Origin: Mesorhizobium tamadayense | Lineage (GTDB): Bacteria; Pseudomonadota; Alphaproteobacteria; Rhizobiales; Rhizobiaceae | Assembly (NCBI RefSeq): GCF_003863365.1 | Contig: NZ_RQXT01000005.1 | Span: forward strand, 124,001 to 188,000 | Reading direction: 5' to 3' | DNA: 64,000 nt | Part shown: positions 60,132-64,000 of the stretch, in pieces | Position numbering within the stretch: position 1 is the stretch's first letter | Layout of the letters: every line of letters starts with the position of its first letter | Made by a program: the position numbers and the translations under genes | The notes under the pieces: model-generated | The model's database searches: none | What the model was told of the DNA's origin: nothing | The model's input: the letters and a program-made list of their open reading frames with translations, nothing else

Positions 60132-60248
60132 TGTCGGCCGTCTCCTCCTCCCAGATGTGATGCCGACGATGAGTGCGGCGCACCTCCTCCCGCGCCGTGT
60201 TCGAAATCGAGCCCGCTGCCACCTCCTCCCGGCAGCGGGCTTTTCTTT
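60132..60248 (+). ncRNA. Alpha-r14 family small RNA (NfeR1-like)
   Basis: Three hairpins in a row each expose the same anti-Shine-Dalgarno sequence CCTCCTCCC. Hairpin 1 pairs GTCGGC (60133-60138) with GCCGAC (60162-60167), with the motif at 60144-60152. Hairpin 2 pairs CGGCGC with GCGCCG (60176-60197), loop ACCTCCTCCC. Hairpin 3 pairs GCCCGCTGCC with GGCAGCGGGC (60211-60240), the same loop, followed by TTTTCTTT as terminator. Size (about 117 nt), three-hairpin design and motif match the alpha-r14 sRNAs of rhizobia (Smr14C/NfeR1), which base-pair with ribosome binding sites of ABC-transporter mRNAs. The 5' end is estimated. Confidence 0.85.
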
Positions 60249-60273
60249 GCCTGCATGAAGGCGGCGACCGCGG

Positions 60274-60381
60274 AATCCCCCTCACCCGGATTGCCACCCG
60301 AATTGCGAAGGGCAAATCGGGGCAATCCGACCTCTCCCCGGTGGGGAGAAGGTGGCCGCGAAGCCGCCGGATGAGGGGGAC
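60274..60381. repeat. RIME-like element between the sRNA and the TetR gene
   Basis: CCTCTCCCCGGTGGGGAGAA at 60331, GCCGCCGGATGAGGGG at 60364 and the opposite arm AATCCCCCTCACCCGGATTG near 60274. It is the same mosaic class as at 50109 and inside glyS. Confidence 0.7.
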
Positions 60382-60401
60382 TCGCGAATTCGATCGCGCT
60401 A

Positions 60402-60986
60402 TCAGCGCGCCCGGAACGAGGCGATCAGGCCCTCGGCCATGCGCACGAACTGCGCGCTCGGGCCTTCGGCGCCGACGCTCTGCATCGAGACGCGCGCGCC
60501 TTCGAGCAGCAGCGACAGCGTGTCGGCGAGCAATTCGGCCTGGCCGACGCCGGCGTCGCGGCAAAGCGCAACGAGCTTCTCGCGCTGGGCTTCCTTCAAT
60601 TCCTTGATCACGCGCCTTGCCGGATGGTCCGTCTCGCTGAGCTCGACGGCGGCATTGGCCATGTCACAGCCGCGGCAGTCTGCGCTCAGCATTTCCGAGG
60701 CCTTCTGGACCCAGGCATGCAGTTGCGCGAGCTTGTCGCCGGGATGTGCAGCCTCGAACTCGTCCCATATCCGCGCGGCCTTCGCCGCAGTGGCCCGCAG
60801 GCATTCGATGATCAATTCGTCCTTGGATTCGAAGTGACGGTAGAGCGTCATCTTGTTGGTGCCGGCGGCTTCAGTGATGGCGTCGACGCCCACGCCCTTG
60901 ATGCCGTGCTTGTGGAACATGTCCTGCGCCGTCTCCAGGATCCGATCCCGGGGGCGAGTACGCTCCACGACGCCGTCTGTCATCAT
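60402..60986 (-). CDS. TetR-family repressor
   Basis: A 194-residue regulator with the TetR helix-turn-helix GVGVDAITEAAGTNKMTLYR then HFESKDELI, and an all-helical ligand domain with a CRGCDMANAAVELSETDHPA stretch seen in many drug- and electrophile-sensing TetR proteins. AAGGAGAG lies before ATG 60986. It is divergent from the small-ORF/RND operon; two palindromes in the spacer are its likely operators, so it should repress the pump and itself. Confidence 0.9.
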   Translation of the reverse strand: MMTDGVVERTRPRDRILETAQDMFHKHGIKGVGVDAITEAAGTNKMTLYRHFESKDELIIECLRATAAKAARIWDEFEAAHPGDKLAQLHAWVQKASEMLSADCRGCDMANAAVELSETDHPARRVIKELKEAQREKLVALCRDAGVGQAELLADTLSLLLEGARVSMQSVGAEGPSAQFVRMAEGLIASFRAR

Positions 60987-61023
60987 GCTCTCCTTTGGTT
61001 TCCAAAAATCCCTCGGCCACCTC

Positions 61024-61052
61024 TTGACTAGGGTGTTACCGGTCTGTAACTT
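61024..61052 (+). promoter_or_regulatory. Promoter of the RND pump operon
   Basis: TTGACT (61024-61029) and TAACTT (61047-61052) with a 17-bp spacer, directed toward the pump. TetR operator 1 overlaps the spacer and the -10 box. The 247-bp spacer 60987-61233 shows no other gene. Confidence 0.5.
61035..61050. promoter_or_regulatory. TetR operator 1
   Basis: GTTAC-CGGTCT-GTAAC, a 16-bp palindrome lying over the pump promoter. Confidence 0.65.
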
Positions 61053-61058
61053 CCAGAA

Positions 61059-61076
61059 TGTTACTTACTGGTAACA
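61059..61076. promoter_or_regulatory. TetR operator 2
   Basis: TGTTAC-TTACTG-GTAACA, an 18-bp palindrome with the same GTTAC/GTAAC half sites as operator 1 and centred 25 bp from it. Confidence 0.68.
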
Positions 61077-61233
61077 CCTATGTCGCTCGCCGTCAACGAC
61101 AAGGCCCCTACCGATAGGCCCTGCCAGAGCGAGATAGGACCAGAACCTGCCTGTCATGCGGCTTCGGCCGGTGAAAAGAGAAAAAAACGGTCCGTGATCA
61201 TCCGATGCGGGCCGCAAGCAAGGAGTTACTCCT

Positions 61234-61473
61234 ATGCAAAAGCGCAAAGACCTGACGATCGACGAAGCCATCCGGGATCCGATGATCCGGCTGGTGATGA
61301 AGGCTGACGGGATCGATCCCGGAGCCTTCGAACGGATGTTGCGCTCGCGCGCGGCGCAACAGGCGCCGGGTGATGAAGGCCTGCCATCCTTCCTGGAGGA
61401 CGCCGGCTCCGGCCGGGTCCGGCGCATGCGCCATTTCGCAAAGCCGTTCGGCGAGGCATCCGCATCATGGTAA
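61234..61473 (+). CDS. Small unknown protein coupled to the RND pump gene
   Basis: A 79-residue soluble, charged protein (MQKRKDLTIDEAIRDPMIRL, VMKADGIDPGAFERMLRS). The IRDPMIRLVMKADGID segment recalls small unnamed rhizobial proteins; no function is known to me. AAGGAG lies 8 bp before ATG 61234, so it is surely translated. Its end overlaps the start of the RND gene by seven bases. It takes the place where the periplasmic adaptor gene usually sits. Confidence 0.78.
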   Translation: MQKRKDLTIDEAIRDPMIRLVMKADGIDPGAFERMLRSRAAQQAPGDEGLPSFLEDAGSGRVRRMRHFAKPFGEASASW

Positions 61474-64000
61474 AATTCTTCATCCACCGCCCGATCTTCG
61501 CGTCCGCGATCGCCATCATCATGGTGCTCGCCGGCGCGATCGCCTATTTCCTGCTGCCGGTCTCGCAGTTTCCGGACATCACACCCCCGCAGGTCGTGGT
61601 CAGCGCCCATTATCCTGGTGCCAGCGCGCAAGTTGTGGCCGACACGGTCACCACGCCGCTCGAGCAGCAGATCAACGGCGTGCAAGGCATGACCTACATG
61701 TCGTCGACGAGCTCGAATGACGGCTCCTCGACCATCACCATCACTTTCGACGTCGGCTATCCGCTCAGCACAGCGGCCGTCGACGTGCAGAACCGCGTCT
61801 CGCAGGCCGCATCCTCCCTGCCGGCCATCGTCAACCAGGGCGGCGTGACGATCAAGAAACAGAACCCCAATTTCGTTCTGATCGTCGACCTCACCTCGCC
61901 GGACGGCTCGGTCGATCCGGTGGCGCTGAGCAACCTCGCCTATCTGCAGGTGGTCGATCCGCTGAAGCGGCTGCCCGGCGTCGGCGACGTGCAGATCTTC
62001 GGCGAGCGCCGTTATTCGATGCGCGTCTGGCTCGATCCGGACAAGCTCGCCAATCTCGGCATCACCGCCGTCGACGTTCAGAACGCCATTGCCGAACAGA
62101 ACGTGCAGGTGGCGGCGGGCAAGATCGGCCAGTCGCCGGCGCCGGCCGGCACCTCCTTCGAAATGCAGGTCAACGCGGTCGGCCGCCTCAGCGACCCGAA
62201 GGAATTCGGTGACATCGTCGTGCGCGCCAATTCCGCCAACGGCTCGCTGGTGCGGCTGCGCGACGTCGCCCGCATCGAGCTCGGCGCGCTGCAATATTCC
62301 TCGTCAGCCTTCTTCGGCAAGGACCCGACCGTGGTGCTCGCCGTCTACCAGATGCCCGGCTCCAACGCCCTCGACCTGCAGCAGCGGGTCAAGGACAAGA
62401 TGCAGGAATTGTCGGCGCGCTTCCCGAAGGGCGTCAGCTACGCCATGCATTACGACACGACGCGCTTCGTGTCGGCCTCGATGCATGACGTGCTGATCAC
62501 GCTTGGCGAGGCGCTGGTGCTGGTCGTGGCGGTGGTGTTCATCTTCCTGCAGAGCTGGCGCACCACGATCATTCCGACCATCGCCATCCCGGTGTCGCTC
62601 GTCGCGACGCTGGCGGTGATGTACATGCTGGGCTTCTCGCTCAACATGCTGTCGCTGCTCGGCATGGTGCTGGCAATCGGCCTTGTCGTCGACGATGCGA
62701 TCGTCGTCGTCGAGAATGTCGAGCGACAGCTGGAGGCCGGCCTCAAGCCGCTTGCCGCGACGCGCGCGGCAATGGCCGAAGTGACGGGGCCGATCATCGC
62801 CACCACCGCGGTGCTGATGGCGGTGTTCATCCCGGTCGCCTTCATCCCCGGCGTTTCGGGGCGGCTCTACAACCAGTTCGCGCTGACCGTCGCGATCTCG
62901 GTCGGCATCTCCGCCTTCAACTCGTTGACGCTGAGCCCGGCGCTGAGCGCGGCGTTCCTGCGCCATCGCGGCGAGACGCAATTTGTGTTGTTCCGCTGGT
63001 TCAATGCCGGCTTCGACTGGCTGTCGCACGCCTATGCCCATGGCGTGCGCATCCTGATCAAGCTGCGCTGGGCCATGCTCGGCCTGTTCGCGGCCGGCCT
63101 GGTCGCCACCTATTTCGTCTGGCAGAAGCTGCCCTCGACCTTCCTCCCGGTCGAGGACCAGGGCTATTTCTTCGTCGTCATCCAGCTGCCCGACGGCGCC
63201 TCGCTCGAGCGCACCGACGCGGTTGCGCAGAAGGCGCGCGACATCCTGCAGAACACACCCGGCGTCGACATCGTCGGCTCGATCAGCGGCCTCAACTTCC
63301 TGACCAGCGCCGCGCAATCGAACTCGGCGGTGGAGTTCGCGATCCTCAAGCCGTGGGACGAACGCGGCCCTGACCAGAGCGCCTCGAAACTCGTCGAGCA
63401 GGTGCGCGGCAAGCTCCTACAGATGCCGGAGGCCTTCGCGCTCTCCTTCGATCCGCCTTCGATCCCCGGCATCGGCACCACCGGCGGCTTCGAGTTCCAG
63501 GTGGAGGATCTCTCGGGTCGCGGCAGCGCCGCGCTGAACGACGTGACGCAGGCGCTGATCGCCGAGGCGCGCAAGCAGCCGGAGCTCAACCCGCAGCAGC
63601 TGTTCTCGTCCTTCTCGACCTCGACGCCGCAGTTCAACTACGACCTCGACCGCAGCAAGGCGAAGCTTCTGGGCCTCAACCTGCCCGACGTGTTCAACAC
63701 GCTGCAGATCTATCTTGGCTCGCTCTACGTCAACGACTTCAACCTGTTCGGCCGCACCTTCCGGGTGACGATCCAGGCCGACAAGGATGCGCGCGCCGAT
63801 GCGACCGACATCTCACGGCTCTATGTGCGCAACGCGTCGGGCGGCATGGTGCCGCTGAGCACGCTGGGCAAGCTGGTGCCGATCGTCGGCCCCGAGACCG
63901 TGCCGCATTACAACAACAATGCCTCGGCCCTGATCAACGGCGGCGCCGCCCCGGGCTTCTCGTCCGGACAGGCGGTTGCGGCGATGGAGCGGGCGGCGGC
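61467..64000 (+). CDS. RND multidrug efflux pump, HAE1 (AcrB/MexB) family, partial
   Basis: About 844 residues are visible, about four fifths of the usual 1,050; the frame is open at the window edge. The N-terminus MVKFFIHRPIFASAIAIIMV is the family's typical first helix. TM4 carries the proton-relay pair in LVVDDAIVVVENVE. The porter region PGASAQVVADTVTTPLEQQI and the second-half LPSTFLPVEDQGYFFVV are also typical. It should export drugs or other toxic compounds with an adaptor and an outer-membrane channel not seen here. ATG 61467 overlaps the small upstream ORF. It is likely repressed by the divergent TetR. Confidence 0.94.
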   Translation, partial: MVKFFIHRPIFASAIAIIMVLAGAIAYFLLPVSQFPDITPPQVVVSAHYPGASAQVVADTVTTPLEQQINGVQGMTYMSSTSSNDGSSTITITFDVGYPLSTAAVDVQNRVSQAASSLPAIVNQGGVTIKKQNPNFVLIVDLTSPDGSVDPVALSNLAYLQVVDPLKRLPGVGDVQIFGERRYSMRVWLDPDKLANLGITAVDVQNAIAEQNVQVAAGKIGQSPAPAGTSFEMQVNAVGRLSDPKEFGDIVVRANSANGSLVRLRDVARIELGALQYSSSAFFGKDPTVVLAVYQMPGSNALDLQQRVKDKMQELSARFPKGVSYAMHYDTTRFVSASMHDVLITLGEALVLVVAVVFIFLQSWRTTIIPTIAIPVSLVATLAVMYMLGFSLNMLSLLGMVLAIGLVVDDAIVVVENVERQLEAGLKPLAATRAAMAEVTGPIIATTAVLMAVFIPVAFIPGVSGRLYNQFALTVAISVGISAFNSLTLSPALSAAFLRHRGETQFVLFRWFNAGFDWLSHAYAHGVRILIKLRWAMLGLFAAGLVATYFVWQKLPSTFLPVEDQGYFFVVIQLPDGASLERTDAVAQKARDILQNTPGVDIVGSISGLNFLTSAAQSNSAVEFAILKPWDERGPDQSASKLVEQVRGKLLQMPEAFALSFDPPSIPGIGTTGGFEFQVEDLSGRGSAALNDVTQALIAEARKQPELNPQQLFSSFSTSTPQFNYDLDRSKAKLLGLNLPDVFNTLQIYLGSLYVNDFNLFGRTFRVTIQADKDARADATDISRLYVRNASGGMVPLSTLGKLVPIVGPETVPHYNNNASALINGGAAPGFSSGQAVAAMERAA

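Noticed and set aside
61216..61228. AGGAGTTACTCCT as a hairpin hiding the ribosome binding site of the small ORF
   Set aside because: The loop is only three bases and the stem five, too weak to claim as a regulatory structure.
61080..61307. A 75-codon frame as a possible leader peptide before the RND operon
   Set aside because: It lacks a ribosome binding site, overlaps the strong start at 61234 and has no attenuator structure.

Overview
The window looks like chromosomal DNA of a high-GC alphaproteobacterium of the order Hyphomicrobiales, most probably Mesorhizobium or a close relative. Pointers are a split glycyl-tRNA synthetase, a split atpI-atpB-atpE-b'-b F0 operon, a BioR/BioY pair with TTATAGATAA boxes, a BacA/SbmA peptide importer, an alpha-r14 (NfeR1-type) small RNA and several rhizobial families of intergenic palindromic repeats. 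The genus is an inference; no rRNA gene or tRNA was seen.

Layout. 1-8.9 kb: a DUF6101 gene cut by the window edge, an FAD oxidoreductase with a Sua5-type tRNA-modification gene, a Pro/Ala-rich secreted protein, an extremely acidic small protein, glyS and glyQ, and a GNAT gene broken by one missing base. 8.9-14 kb: a TPR lipoprotein-like secreted protein, DUF1284, bioY and bioR with two operators, and a polyprenyl diphosphate synthase. 14-22.4 kb, mostly + strand: DUF2007, a methyltransferase, an S49 peptidase, ispE, moaB, a GFA-like protein, a PhyH-like oxygenase, a glycosyltransferase, a radical SAM protein and rnhB. 22.4-25.2 kb: the F0 part of ATP synthase on the minus strand with its own promoter. 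25.4-38.7 kb: a SleB-like hydrolase, two MFS/LysR pairs, der with a YfgM-like protein, a polysaccharide deacetylase, bacA, an M29 aminopeptidase, DUF488 and an ArsC-like reductase.

38.8-54.5 kb is a nutrient-uptake region. One minus-strand operon (47.5 to 39.4 kb) joins a PotD/A/B/C-type ABC importer to a gamma-glutamyltransferase-like enzyme, an acyl-CoA ligase and a ketopantoate-reductase-like enzyme, with a divergent GntR regulator. A second (54.5 to 48.4 kb) joins a PuuB-like amine oxidase to another Pot-type importer and an XRE-cupin regulator; two matching 23-bp palindromes lie before its two transcription units. 54.6-60 kb: an FAH-family enzyme, a ribose/fructose-type ABC importer and a LacI regulator. 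60-64 kb: the alpha-r14 sRNA, a TetR repressor with two operators, a small coupled ORF and an RND pump running off the end.

The most unusual signals are repeat DNA inside genes. glyS carries a 159-bp (53-codon) RIME-like mosaic element and a second short palindrome, both in frame, and the signal-peptide region of a secreted protein contains half of another palindromic repeat. ispE has no ordinary start codon; an ATT sits correctly behind a Shine-Dalgarno sequence.
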